Assembly (NCBI GenBank): GCA_026874595.1
Contig: JAPPUL010000068.1
Location: 2,021,001 to 2,085,000 of the forward strand
DNA length: 64,000 nucleotides
Reading direction: 5' to 3'
Origin: Sipunculus nudus
Taxonomy: Eukaryota; Annelida; Sipuncula; Golfingiida; Sipunculidae
Part shown: piece by piece, positions 18,120-27,711 of the stretch
Layout of the letters: each line of letters opens with the position of its first letter
Position numbering within the stretch: the stretch's first letter is position 1
Position numbers and translations under genes: made by a program
Notes under the pieces: model-generated
Seen by the model: only the letters and a program-made list of their open reading frames with translations
What the model was told of the DNA's origin: nothing
The model's database searches: none

Positions 18120-19548
18120 AAAGAATAGTGAGTTTAAAAAAAGAGTTAAGAAAGAGCTTGAAGGGCGAGAGGGGCGAAAAAACTTTAGACTGGCAATGGA
18201 TAGCATAGTTAAACGCCGTAAAGAAGCTTTTAGTGATAAAGAAGAACTTGAGTATTTAAGAAACTTAGGAAACTATATAAAGGTAAAAGCCTTATCTAAC
18301 CTGCCAGATTTACTTGAAAGGCTTGAAAGCAATTGTCAAAAGAATGGGATAAAAGTACACTGGGCCCAAACATCCGATAGTGCTAATAATATTATACTAG
18401 ATATAATAAGAACCCATAATGCAAATAAGCTAGTAAAAGGTAAGTCCATGGTCTCAGAGGAGATACACTTAAATGACTTTTTAGAGGAGAATGGGATTGA
18501 ATGTATAGAAACAGACCTTGGGGAATATATAATCCAGCTTGCCAAAGAAAAGCCTTACCATATAATAGTGCCTGCGATTCACAAAGATAAGAGACAGATA
18601 GCAAAACTATTTGAGGAAAAACTAGGAACTAAATATACAGAAGAAATAAAAGAGCTAACAAAAATAGCAAGAGCAAAACTTCGTAAAAAGTTTCGTGAGG
18701 CACAAATTGGTCTTAGCGGAGTAAACTTTGCAGTTGCAGATACAGGAACTCTTTGTTTAGTAGAGAATGAAGGTAATGGACGGATGTGTACAACCGTACC
18801 TCCTGTACATATTGCTATAATGGGCATAGAAAAAGTAGTAGAAAAGCTTGAGGAGGTGCCACCACTTCTTAGCTTGCTTACAAGATCAGCTACCGGACAA
18901 AAGATTACAACTTATTTTAATATGATTAACTCCCCAAGAAAGGAGAATGAAAAAGATGGGCCAGATGAAGTGCATTTAGTGATTCTTGATAATGGACGTA
19001 GTAAGATATATGCTAATAAAGAAGTCCAAGAAGCATTATTATGTATCCGTTGTGGAGCCTGTTTAAATCATTGTCCAATATACTTGTCAATAGGCGGGCA
19101 TGGCTATGGATATGTTTATCCTGGTCCTATTGGTAAAATACTTACTACGATGATGGAAGGGATGAAGAAGGCAGGAGAGCTACCAACTGCATCAAGTTTA
19201 TGTAACGCTTGTTCAGAAGTATGTCCTGTTAAGATACCTTTAGCTGATATTATTATTAAACTAAGAAATGAAGCTGTTGAAAAGCCTCGTGGTTCAAATA
19301 TTGCAAATATTGCAAGTAATGAACGTCAAAAAAACTTAATTGAAGGTATTATATGGAAATTATGGCGAATGCTATACTCATCACCTAGGATATATAGGCT
19401 ATTACTTAGTGTCGGAAGGCCAATAATGTATAAAAGGCGGCTTAACTTTGGTCCTCTAAAAGAGTGGAATAAGTTTAGAGTCCCCCCTAAACTAGCTAAG
19501 GAGTCGCTTAATAAGCTGCTTAAGCAAAGAGGAGTCGATTATGAGTAA
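18112..19548 (+). CDS. lutB: Lactate utilization Fe-S protein LutB
   Basis: A 478-residue protein with an N-terminal LUD domain (residues about 60-290, including ADTGTLCLVENEG and a VPPVHIAIMGIEK motif) and a C-terminal two-[4Fe-4S] ferredoxin module (CIRCGACLNHCP near residue 306, CNACSEVCPVKIP near residue 364). This is the full LutB arrangement. It passes electrons from lactate oxidation to the respiratory chain. It overlaps lutA and lutC by 8 bp each. No cluster cysteine is missing. Confidence 0.93.
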   Translation: MAKKNSEFKKRVKKELEGREGRKNFRLAMDSIVKRRKEAFSDKEELEYLRNLGNYIKVKALSNLPDLLERLESNCQKNGIKVHWAQTSDSANNIILDIIRTHNANKLVKGKSMVSEEIHLNDFLEENGIECIETDLGEYIIQLAKEKPYHIIVPAIHKDKRQIAKLFEEKLGTKYTEEIKELTKIARAKLRKKFREAQIGLSGVNFAVADTGTLCLVENEGNGRMCTTVPPVHIAIMGIEKVVEKLEEVPPLLSLLTRSATGQKITTYFNMINSPRKENEKDGPDEVHLVILDNGRSKIYANKEVQEALLCIRCGACLNHCPIYLSIGGHGYGYVYPGPIGKILTTMMEGMKKAGELPTASSLCNACSEVCPVKIPLADIIIKLRNEAVEKPRGSNIANIASNERQKNLIEGIIWKLWRMLYSSPRIYRLLLSVGRPIMYKRRLNFGPLKEWNKFRVPPKLAKESLNKLLKQRGVDYE

Positions 19549-20206
19549 TGACAAGGTTAATATATTATCACGTCTTAAAAAGTCTATATTTAATAATAAT
19601 GTCTTACAACATAATGATTATGACACTCTATATTCTAATATCCTTAATACTAAAAAAGTCTTTAATAATAAGCTTGACAGACTAAAAGATTTACTAATAA
19701 ACGTTCATAATGCAAAGGTATATGATACTACTAATGACAATATTGTTAAAGACACACAAGACATTCTACAAAAAAAGAAAATTAAGACTTTACTATATTC
19801 AGAAAAAACAGATATTGGTAAAAAGCTATCCCTTGCGATGTCCAAAAGCGATATAGAACTTGTTAGTTACCCTGATAATATTAACAATTTTAAAGAAAAG
19901 TTATTTAGTATAGATGCCTCTATAACTACTACAGTAGGAGGAATAGCAGATACAGGCACTCTTATAATATGCCCTACAAAAGAAGAGCCAAGATCGATGT
20001 CATTGGTGCCACCAATACACATAGCTATTTTAGATAGTAAAAATATATATAACACATTTTTAGAAGCAATAGAAAATGCAGATTGGACAAATACTACAAA
20101 TATTGTTTTAGTATCAGGCCCCTCAAAAACAGCTGATATAGAATTTGTATTAACTCACGGTGTCCATGGCCCAAAAGAGCTAATTGTGTTTCTATTGAGT
20201 AATTAA
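19541..20206 (+). CDS. lutC: Lactate utilization LUD-domain protein LutC
   Basis: A 221-residue LUD-domain protein. The conserved ADTGTLIICPTKEE, VPPIHIAI and C-terminal ADIEFVLTHGVHGPKEL stretches match LutC. It completes the lutABC operon, with an 8-bp overlap with lutB. LutC is small and lacks cluster cysteines, as expected. The first 80 residues are asparagine- and lysine-rich and poorly conserved, common in AT-rich genomes. Confidence 0.9.
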   Translation: MSNDKVNILSRLKKSIFNNNVLQHNDYDTLYSNILNTKKVFNNKLDRLKDLLINVHNAKVYDTTNDNIVKDTQDILQKKKIKTLLYSEKTDIGKKLSLAMSKSDIELVSYPDNINNFKEKLFSIDASITTTVGGIADTGTLIICPTKEEPRSMSLVPPIHIAILDSKNIYNTFLEAIENADWTNTTNIVLVSGPSKTADIEFVLTHGVHGPKELIVFLLSN

Positions 20207-20369
20207 CCATCACTAATATATTAGCTTTATTATTCTAATCTTTAAGCAACTATAGCAACTATATAGAACAAATCCCAACAGGTATTAGAATTATTCCTTG
20301 ACTAAGGAGTTTATATAAGGTAAATTATAAATCTAAATATAGAAAAGAATTATGGATATATAAAAACAT

Positions 20370-23276
20370 ATGAATATAGAAGAGTTAAAAACTTCTTTAG
20401 AAGGTAAAGTCCTTAATGATGAGACATCACGATTACTTTATGCAACTGATGCATCTGTATATAGAGAAGTACCTAGCATGGTATGCTTACCTAGAAATAA
20501 AGAAGATATAATAAAGATTATTACTTTTGCCAAAGAGCATGAACTAACTATAATACCACGTACTGCGGGCACATCTTTAGCGGGGCAGGTAGTTGGTTCT
20601 GGGATTATTGTTGACGTATCTTTAATGAACAAGATACTTGAAGTTAACAAAGAGGAAGGTTGGGTTAGAGTGGAACCTGGGGTTGTATATGATGAGCTTA
20701 ATAGCTACCTTAAACGATATAAGTTATTCTTTGCACCTGAGACATCTAGTTCTAATCGGTGTATGATGGGGGGGATGGTAGGTAATAATTCTGCTGGTCT
20801 TCATTCTCTAGTATATGGTACTACACGCGATCATATAATATCTTTAAAGACTATACTAAGTGATACATCTGAGGTTGAGTTTGGCTATATAAGTAAAGCT
20901 GAGTTTGAGGCTAAGTGTAATGGCAGTTCATTAGAAAGTAATATTTATAGTAATATTAAAGATATATTATCAGACCCCAAAAACAGAGATGAAATAAATA
21001 AAGGCTACCCTGATAAGACGATATTAAGACGCAATACGGGTTATGCCCTAGATGTCTTAGCTAGCTCAGAGGTTTTTTGTGATGGCGGTGCTAGATTTAA
21101 CATGGCAAAGTTATTAACTGGCTCAGAAGGGACGCTAGCTTTTACAACCGAGATTAAGCTTAATATAATTCCCATATTGAATAAGCGAGTAGGACTTATT
21201 TGTGTACATTTGGATTCTATAATAGAGGCAGCAAAAGCTAATTTAATAGCATTAGAACATAAGCCCCAGGCGGTTGAGCTTATGGATAAAGCTATAGTAG
21301 ATCTTACAAAAGATAATATAGAGCAAGCTAGAAATAGGTTTTTTATAAAAGGTGAGCCTGAAGCGGTCATTATGGTAGAATTTATTGCTGACACAGAAGA
21401 AGAGCTATATAGCATAAGAGACAGGCTTGAATCTGACATGAAAAAAGCTAATTTGGGCTATCACTTTCCAATCTTGCTTGATAATGATATACAAAAAGCA
21501 TGGGATCTGCGTAACGCAGGGCTTGGGATATTAGCTAATATGCCAGGAGATGCTAAACCGATTCCATTTATAGAAGATAGTGCAGTTAGTGCCAACTCAT
21601 TAGAAGAGTATCTTAAGGAGTTTCAGTTAATATTAGATAAGTATAATTTATCTTGTGTATACTATGCTCATATATCTGTAGGAGAGTTACACTTAAGGCC
21701 TGTTCTTAACTTAAAAAGCAGTAAAGACCATAAGATATTTAAGGAAGTGGCTTTAGAGGCAGCTACACTTGTAAAGAAGTATAAAGGGTCAATTAGTGGT
21801 GAACATGGAGATGGTAGGTCAAGGAGTGAGTTTATACCTCTTATTATCGGAGAGCATAATTATAACTTACTAAAGAGGATAAAGAAAACGTGGGATCCGT
21901 TAAATGTATTTAATAGAGGTAAGATAATAGATTCTGTTGAAATGTCGTCTAATCTTAGATATGATCCAGAGAAAAAGGTTAATGATGTAGATACAACATT
22001 TGATTTTGCAAGTTCTTATGGGATGCTTGGGATGATAGAGAAGTGTAATGGAGTGGGCTCATGCCGTAAATCGCTTAGCGGTATTATGTGTCCTAGTTAT
22101 ATGGCAAGTAAAGATGAGGCTTTTACAACGAGGGCCAGAGCTAATCTGTTAAGAGAATCTTTTAATAACGGAAATTCCTTTAAAAACGAAGAAGTATACA
22201 AAATACTTGATCACTGTCTTTCTTGCAAAGGATGTAAGGCTGAGTGTCCGTCTAATGTTGATATGACAAAATTAAAAGCTGAGTATCTGCAACATTATTA
22301 TGATGATAATAAGGTCCCACTTAGAGTATTATTATCAGCATATATGCCAAGTATGTATAAGCTTGGGTCTATTTATCCTAGACTATTTAACTATAGTTTA
22401 AAGAGTAGAATGATTAAAGGAATGTTAAAACTTAGTTTAAAAAGAGAAATACCCAAAGTACATAAAACTACCCTAGAAAGATGGATTAAAAAGAATTTAG
22501 CTAATATTAATAAATCGCTTACAAATAAAACAGGTTCTTTAAATCTCTTTGTAGATGAGTTTACTAACTATATTGATGTAGATATTGGTATTAAGGCTAT
22601 TTTAGTTTTAAATAAGCTAGGTTATTATATAAAACCTCATTACATTAATAGTGGCCGTGCACTGTTGTCTAATGGGCTTATAAGGAAAGCTAAGAAAAAA
22701 GCTATTAGTAATGTTAAGATGCTAAGAGACTCTATATCTTCTTCGGAGCCTCTTATAGGTATTGAGCCGTCTGCAGTTTTAACCGTTAAAGATGAGTATA
22801 TTGACCTTGTAGATAAAGAACTTCTTGATAGTGCAAAGCTTTTATCACAGAATACATTTATGATAGACGAGTTCCTGGCTCGTGAGGCAAGTAATGGACG
22901 AATAACTAAAAGTTTATTTTCTAACAAAAATAAAACTATTTTACTACATGGTCATTGCTACCAAAAAGTATTAGGTTCTGTGGAGTCTGTTAAATACATA
23001 TTATCCTATCCAGAGAATTATAAAGTAGAAGATATCGCATCTGGCTGTTGTGGGATGGCAGGATTCTTTGGATATGAGAAAGATCATTATGAGTTATCGA
23101 TGAAGATAGGTGAATTAGTATTATTCCCAACTGTAAGGACGGCAAATAGCGCTAGTGTTATATGTGCTAATGGAACTAGTTGTAGAAGCCAAATTAAAGA
23201 TGGCACAGGAGCTAACGCTCTACATTCAGTTGAGATATTATATAGTGCACTTAATAATGACGGACACTCATCTTGA
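20370..23276 (+). CDS. FAD-binding oxidase with Fe-S and CCG domains (D-lactate dehydrogenase-like)
   Basis: A 968-residue fusion. The N-terminal FAD_binding_4 domain (RTAGTSLAGQVVG near residue 60, MMGGMVGNNSAG near residue 132) is followed by a GlcD-type C-terminal oxidase domain with SGEHGDGR near residue 490. A 4Fe-4S module has CLSCKGCKAECPSN near residue 617. A CCG-like end has GHCYQKVLGS and GCCGMAGFFG near residue 890. Such proteins oxidise D-lactate (or glycolate or 2-hydroxyglutarate) and donate electrons to quinone. Placement after lutABC makes D-lactate the likely substrate. No clear ribosome site precedes the ATG. Confidence 0.88.
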   Translation: MNIEELKTSLEGKVLNDETSRLLYATDASVYREVPSMVCLPRNKEDIIKIITFAKEHELTIIPRTAGTSLAGQVVGSGIIVDVSLMNKILEVNKEEGWVRVEPGVVYDELNSYLKRYKLFFAPETSSSNRCMMGGMVGNNSAGLHSLVYGTTRDHIISLKTILSDTSEVEFGYISKAEFEAKCNGSSLESNIYSNIKDILSDPKNRDEINKGYPDKTILRRNTGYALDVLASSEVFCDGGARFNMAKLLTGSEGTLAFTTEIKLNIIPILNKRVGLICVHLDSIIEAAKANLIALEHKPQAVELMDKAIVDLTKDNIEQARNRFFIKGEPEAVIMVEFIADTEEELYSIRDRLESDMKKANLGYHFPILLDNDIQKAWDLRNAGLGILANMPGDAKPIPFIEDSAVSANSLEEYLKEFQLILDKYNLSCVYYAHISVGELHLRPVLNLKSSKDHKIFKEVALEAATLVKKYKGSISGEHGDGRSRSEFIPLIIGEHNYNLLKRIKKTWDPLNVFNRGKIIDSVEMSSNLRYDPEKKVNDVDTTFDFASSYGMLGMIEKCNGVGSCRKSLSGIMCPSYMASKDEAFTTRARANLLRESFNNGNSFKNEEVYKILDHCLSCKGCKAECPSNVDMTKLKAEYLQHYYDDNKVPLRVLLSAYMPSMYKLGSIYPRLFNYSLKSRMIKGMLKLSLKREIPKVHKTTLERWIKKNLANINKSLTNKTGSLNLFVDEFTNYIDVDIGIKAILVLNKLGYYIKPHYINSGRALLSNGLIRKAKKKAISNVKMLRDSISSSEPLIGIEPSAVLTVKDEYIDLVDKELLDSAKLLSQNTFMIDEFLAREASNGRITKSLFSNKNKTILLHGHCYQKVLGSVESVKYILSYPENYKVEDIASGCCGMAGFFGYEKDHYELSMKIGELVLFPTVRTANSASVICANGTSCRSQIKDGTGANALHSVEILYSALNNDGHSS

Positions 23277-23483
23277 AAAAGAAAGAATAATAGAACTTCA
23301 AAAGGATGCCATTCCATACCTTGTAATTACTTATTCCTAAGACAATATGTTAATTTTAAAAAAAAGCTTCGTCTTTTTGACCTAAATTTATTACTTTTGC
23401 TTTGGATGTTTTTATATATTCCTATATAATGGCTATATAACATAAACGTTCTTTAAAAGAAAAATAAATGGAGGATAATAGAT

Positions 23484-24473
23484 ATGGGTAGATATTATTA
23501 TTTAGTTATTTCTTTTATTTTATTAGTGTTCATGCAGTTTAATTGTAGTAGGGGTAAGTTCATAACGATAGGTACAGGTGGACAAACAGGAGTATACTAT
23601 CCTGTTGGACAGAATATATGTAAATTGGTTAATGCAAAAGAAGATGATTATGGAATAAAGGCAACAGCAGAGTCAACAGCCGGTTCTGTATATAATGTCA
23701 ACACGGTATTAGCAGGAGGGATTGATTTTGGTATTGCGCAGTCTGACATACAATACTTAGCTTATGCAGGACTTGGCGATTGGGAAAAGAAGGGAAAACA
23801 AAGTGATTTAAGGTCTTTATTTTCACTTCACGCAGAAGCTTTGACATTGATAGCATCTGTTGACAGTGGGATAGAAAATGCTCTTGGCTTAAAGGGCAAG
23901 CGTGTCAATATAGGGTTGCCTGGAACAGGGCACAGAAGGAATGTAGAGGATTTATTATCGATTGTAGGATTATCGGTAAGTGATATAAATGAAAAAGCAG
24001 TTAAACCTATAAGCTCTTCTAGATTAGTACAAGATGAAAGACTTGACGCTTTTTTCTATACAGTAGGACATCCGAATGGAAGTATAAAGGAGGCAACATC
24101 AGGTAGAATAAAGGTAAGGCTTGTATCACTTGATGAGTCAGTTATTAATAAGCTGGAAAATAAGTATTCTTATTATACAAAGGCAACGATACCGCGGGCC
24201 TTGTATCCCAATAGTGCAAACACATCAGATGTAAATACAATAGGGGTTAGGGCAACATTAGTAAGTTCAACAAGAGTAAGTGAGGAGATTGCCTATATAG
24301 TTACCAAAGAGGTTTTTGATAATTTTGATGAGGTAAGGAACTTTCATCCTTCTTATGCTTTGTTAAAGAAGGAAGACTTACTTAAAGGCTTATCAGCACC
24401 TATACACAAGGGAGCGTTAAAGTATTATAAAGAAGCGGGTTTGCTTGATAAGATAGATAAAAGACTAAGATAA
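23484..24473 (+). CDS. TAXI-type TRAP transporter solute-binding lipoprotein
   Basis: A 329-residue binding protein. The signal ends in a probable lipobox (QFNC near residue 21), followed by the hallmark start ITIGTGGQTGVYYPVGQNIC of TAXI proteins. Further family features are AESTAGSVYNV, IAQSDIQYLAYAG and LKGKRVNIGLPGTG. It captures a carboxylate in the periplasm and delivers it to the adjacent permease. The start follows GGAGG by 9 bp. The ligand cannot be read from sequence; known TAXI ligands include glutamate and other acids. Its paralogue at 54,359-55,463 is broken. Confidence 0.9.
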   Translation: MGRYYYLVISFILLVFMQFNCSRGKFITIGTGGQTGVYYPVGQNICKLVNAKEDDYGIKATAESTAGSVYNVNTVLAGGIDFGIAQSDIQYLAYAGLGDWEKKGKQSDLRSLFSLHAEALTLIASVDSGIENALGLKGKRVNIGLPGTGHRRNVEDLLSIVGLSVSDINEKAVKPISSSRLVQDERLDAFFYTVGHPNGSIKEATSGRIKVRLVSLDESVINKLENKYSYYTKATIPRALYPNSANTSDVNTIGVRATLVSSTRVSEEIAYIVTKEVFDNFDEVRNFHPSYALLKKEDLLKGLSAPIHKGALKYYKEAGLLDKIDKRLR

Positions 24474-24523
24474 ATCTTTATATTAAGCTAAACAAGTCAA
24501 ACAATGAAGAGGAGAGACATACA

Positions 24524-26545
24524 ATGAAAGATAGATCTAGGCCTGTGGGTGATGATGAGAAGTCATTTTCTATAAAGGACTATCTTAGTAATAAGACATT
24601 ATTTGTACTAGGTTTAGCATGGGCTATATTTCAGCTACTTATAGATAGAGTAGTTATAGTAGACGAGATATACATACGTGCTATTCACCTTGGTTTTGCT
24701 ATCTCATTTATATTTGTCTATACATCTTCAAAGCTTTTTGCTAGTACAGATACAAAGTTAGGCAAGGTAATAAACTATAGTTTAGCTATAATAGGAGGGC
24801 TTAGTGCATTATATATAATAATGGACTGGCCGGATGTTAGTAAGCGAAGTAGCGATCCATTAGCACTAGATTTAATAGCAGGCTTAGTGCTCGTAATACT
24901 ATTGCTGGAGGCAACAAGACGAGCAGTAGGGCCTGCCTTACCAATTATAGCGATAGTATTTTCAATATATGCTTTTCTAGCTCCTTATCTACCTGGCGTA
25001 TTAAGTCATAGTGGGATTGATTTTAACAAATATTTATCCCAAACCTCATTATCAACAGAAGGTATATATGGAATACCTCTTGATGTTTCAGCCTCAATAG
25101 TATATTTATTTGTATTATTTGGCTCTATTATGGACAAAGGTGGAGCAGGTAAGTTTTTTATTGATCTAGCCTTATCACTTTTTGGGAGGTTTAGGGGCGG
25201 TCCTGCAAAGGCTTCGGTAGTATCGAGTGGGCTTACAGGCATGGTATCAGGGTCAAGTATTGCAAATATAGTTACTACTGGAACATTTACTATACCTCTT
25301 ATGAAGAAGGTAGGCTATCCGGCAAAGAAGGCAGCAGCTATAGAGGTTGCAGCTAGTACAGATGGCCAACTTATGCCTCCTATTATGGGGGCTGCGGCTT
25401 TTATAATTGCCGAGTATGTCAATGTAAGTTATATTTCTGTAATAAAAGCAGCTATTATCCCTGCCCTAGCATCATATTTTGCACTATTTTACGTTACACA
25501 TTTAGAAGCTTTAAAGCTTGGAATGCGCGGTTTATTAAAAGAAGACCTGCAGGCTACTATATCAGTTTTAAAAGAAGGGTTTTATTATTTAATACCTCTT
25601 GGTCTTTTGGTTTACGAACTAATAATTGTAAGACATTCGCCACAAGTAGCTGTATTTTGGTCAATATTGTGCCTTATAGTCGTTATTCTTATTAGAGAAG
25701 TAGTAAACCAGCTTATAAACGCAGAACGACCGAACATACAGCTTATTATTAAAGGCCTTAAGGAAGGTTCTTTAATAATTATAAGTGGAATGCTTGAGGG
25801 ATCAAAGAAGATGGCGCCGGTTGCCTTAGCTACTGCATCTGCTGGCATAATAGTTGGGATTGTAGGTATTGGAATTGGGACTATTATAAATGATGCAGTT
25901 ATAATGCTTTCAGCAGGAAATATAGTATTACTATTAATAATTACAGCAGTAGCGTGCCTTATACTTGGTATGGGTCTGCCAACTACAGCAACATATATTG
26001 TTATGGCAATAATAACAGCTCCTATAATATCTAGTGTTGGCTCGGATTACGGTGTAGAAATACCGTTAATAGCAGCTCATTTATTTTGTTTTTATTTTGG
26101 TATTTTGGCCGACGACACACCGCCAGTTGGCTTAGCAGCTTATACAGCGGCAGCCATTGCCGAATCTAATCCTATTCACACTGGTATACAAGCATTTATT
26201 TACGACATAAGAACAGCTATAATCCCATTTATGTTTATTTTTAATACAGAGTTAATACTTTATGGTATAGATAGTTGGCTAACAGGCATCTTAATTTTTA
26301 TTATGGCAGCTATTGCTTCTTTTTCTTTTGCTAGTGCATTGCAAGGATGGTATGTTACAAAAAATAAATGGTATGATGTGCCATTATTCTTAATAGCTTC
26401 TTTTATACTTTTTCAACCAGGTATAACAGCATCTATATTTAATGTGGAGCATGATTTACGATACTATTTTTATTTGCTTGGTCTATTAATCTTGGGACTA
26501 GTATTTATTATACAAAAGGTTAGAGTTAAAACTACTGCTTCATAG
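24524..26545 (+). CDS. TRAP transporter fused 4TM/12TM permease
   Basis: A 673-residue polytopic protein combining the small (DctQ-like) and large (DctM-like) TRAP subunits, the arrangement that normally accompanies TAXI binding proteins. Family motifs include SSGLTGMVSGSSIANIV, AASTDGQLMPPIMGAAAF and ILGMGLPTTATYI. It sits 50 bp after the TAXI gene behind a GAGGAGAG ribosome site. It runs ion-gradient-driven uptake. The frame is intact, in contrast to the second permease copy at 52.4-54.3 kb, so this pair is probably the working system. Confidence 0.94.
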   Translation: MKDRSRPVGDDEKSFSIKDYLSNKTLFVLGLAWAIFQLLIDRVVIVDEIYIRAIHLGFAISFIFVYTSSKLFASTDTKLGKVINYSLAIIGGLSALYIIMDWPDVSKRSSDPLALDLIAGLVLVILLLEATRRAVGPALPIIAIVFSIYAFLAPYLPGVLSHSGIDFNKYLSQTSLSTEGIYGIPLDVSASIVYLFVLFGSIMDKGGAGKFFIDLALSLFGRFRGGPAKASVVSSGLTGMVSGSSIANIVTTGTFTIPLMKKVGYPAKKAAAIEVAASTDGQLMPPIMGAAAFIIAEYVNVSYISVIKAAIIPALASYFALFYVTHLEALKLGMRGLLKEDLQATISVLKEGFYYLIPLGLLVYELIIVRHSPQVAVFWSILCLIVVILIREVVNQLINAERPNIQLIIKGLKEGSLIIISGMLEGSKKMAPVALATASAGIIVGIVGIGIGTIINDAVIMLSAGNIVLLLIITAVACLILGMGLPTTATYIVMAIITAPIISSVGSDYGVEIPLIAAHLFCFYFGILADDTPPVGLAAYTAAAIAESNPIHTGIQAFIYDIRTAIIPFMFIFNTELILYGIDSWLTGILIFIMAAIASFSFASALQGWYVTKNKWYDVPLFLIASFILFQPGITASIFNVEHDLRYYFYLLGLLILGLVFIIQKVRVKTTAS

Positions 26546-26573
26546 TTATATTAGTTATTAAAAGGAGAAAGAT

Positions 26574-27221
26574 ATGAAAAAAATGTTAGTATTAAGTATA
26601 GCCTTACTGTTAGTTATAATGGCTAATAATAGCTTTGCCGGTTTTGAGGTTAAAACTTCTGCAAAGGGTGGGGCAACTTTCAACTGGCTTATGCCTGGAT
26701 TCGATAGTACGTTTGATAAGAACGATAACGAGCTTTCTATTGGGCCTTATATTACCGGTACTGGTGGGCTATTTGTTGAATTCGCATATTTGTTTGAAGG
26801 AATATTTATATATGGGATTGGACTTGAGATTGGTGTAGTGTATACCGGAAGAGGGGTGAAGCAGGAGGATACTATAAAAACAGAAGGTCATTATATAGGG
26901 GTTCCCGTTATGCTTAAAGTATCAGGTCCTTTTATAAAATATTTGTGGACGGGAGTTGGCGTATCTTATAATCGATTACTAGCTCACAAGACCCCCCCCC
27001 CTGTAGGTACTGTTATTAATAAAGATCTAGTAGAGCTTATTTATGGGCTGGGATTTTATATTCCTATTACTAGTGTTGTTCAAATTGTTGGGGAGGTGAG
27101 AGGATATTTTGGACTCACTCATTATGAGAAAGTTAATCCTGCTACTAATACCATAACAGGGCTAGGTTCTAGAACTATAGGTTTTGATGTAATGCTTGGT
27201 ATAGCTTTTAAGGTTTATTAA
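26574..27221 (+). CDS. Outer-membrane beta-barrel-like protein with C10 tract
   Basis: A 215-residue product with a signal peptide (residues 1-22, ending SFA) and an alternating aromatic/glycine beta-strand pattern typical of small 8-stranded barrels (GPYITGTGGLFVEFAYLF, GIGLEIGVVYTG, ending in VMLGIAFKVY with a terminal aromatic residue). An AAAGGAG ribosome site precedes it, 28 bp after the TRAP permease. A run of ten cytosines encodes a TPPP turn near residue 142, which would be a surface loop. The frame is open in this sequence. Function unknown; the family is inferred from pattern only. Confidence 0.7.
   Translation: MKKMLVLSIALLLVIMANNSFAGFEVKTSAKGGATFNWLMPGFDSTFDKNDNELSIGPYITGTGGLFVEFAYLFEGIFIYGIGLEIGVVYTGRGVKQEDTIKTEGHYIGVPVMLKVSGPFIKYLWTGVGVSYNRLLAHKTPPPVGTVINKDLVELIYGLGFYIPITSVVQIVGEVRGYFGLTHYEKVNPATNTITGLGSRTIGFDVMLGIAFKVY
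26992..27001 (+). repeat. C10 mononucleotide tract inside the barrel gene
   Basis: Ten consecutive cytosines, exceptional in such AT-rich DNA, lie two thirds of the way through the coding region. One-base slippage would shift the frame and truncate the protein before its last strands. This is the classic structure of contingency loci. Confidence 0.92.
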
Positions 27222-27229
27222 AAAAAAGT

Positions 27230-27275
27230 ATAGCTATGTTTAGGCCTATGTTTTGGCACTAGGCCTAGTGGCTAT
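27230..27275 (-). terminator. Stem-loop with T-run on the minus strand, probably bidirectional
   Basis: Arms ATAGC/GCTAT enclose two copies of the palindrome TAGGCCTA, giving a 5 bp plus 8 bp stem with internal spacers. On the minus strand the hairpin is followed by ATACTTTTTTTAA, a good rho-independent terminator for the decayed SH3 gene. On the plus strand it directly follows the barrel gene. CACTAGGCCTAGTG at 27,257-27,270 is a perfect 14-bp palindrome. Confidence 0.6.
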
Positions 27276-27293
27276 ATCAAATCAGAGCTAATA

Positions 27294-27637
27294 TTATTCT
27301 TTTGATAAGTTTCGCCCTTTTATATAATTGAGTAGATTTATAGTATCCTCTTCTTTTTGTGGTACAGGCAAATTAGTTAAATAACCATTTGTACGAAACT
27401 TTAGTTCAATAGCCCTTTAGTCCATCATGTGTATATTTTGTATTAGTCTTCGATAAAATTATTACCTTTGCACCATAAGGAATAGTGTCAATAACTTCTG
27501 CCTTTATGGATGGACTAACACGTATATTAAGAGTTGATGCAATAACGTTTAGTTTTTCATTAACTTTTCTCTATAGTGTATAGTGTATAATTTGATATTA
27601 CAATAAAATAAAAAAACAATAATATTAGCTTAATCAT
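27294..27637 (-). pseudogene. Remnant of exported SH3-domain protein
   Basis: Starting from the ATG at 27,637 with AAGGAG upstream, the frame encodes a hydrophobic signal (MIKLILLFFYFIVIS). After a frameshift comes a bacterial SH3 core (LNVIASTLNIRVSPSIKAEV, then IDTIPYGAKVIIL). A further shift leads to NGYLTNLPVPQKEEDTINLL and a stop near 27,294. At least two frameshifts break it. Bacterial SH3 domains usually bind cell-wall peptides. The remnant fills most of the 490-bp gap between the barrel gene and nusB. Confidence 0.7.
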
Positions 27638-27711
27638 AAAGTGTCCTTAATTCTCCTTTTTAATTAATTGTTAGCAAACGTTCTAAGCAGATAGAACAAA
27701 TTAGAATTCCC

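Noticed and set aside
23340-23483. Terminator or riboswitch upstream of the TAXI gene
   Set aside because: A short AAAAAG/CTTTTT pairing exists, but the stem is weak and no conserved riboswitch core is visible.
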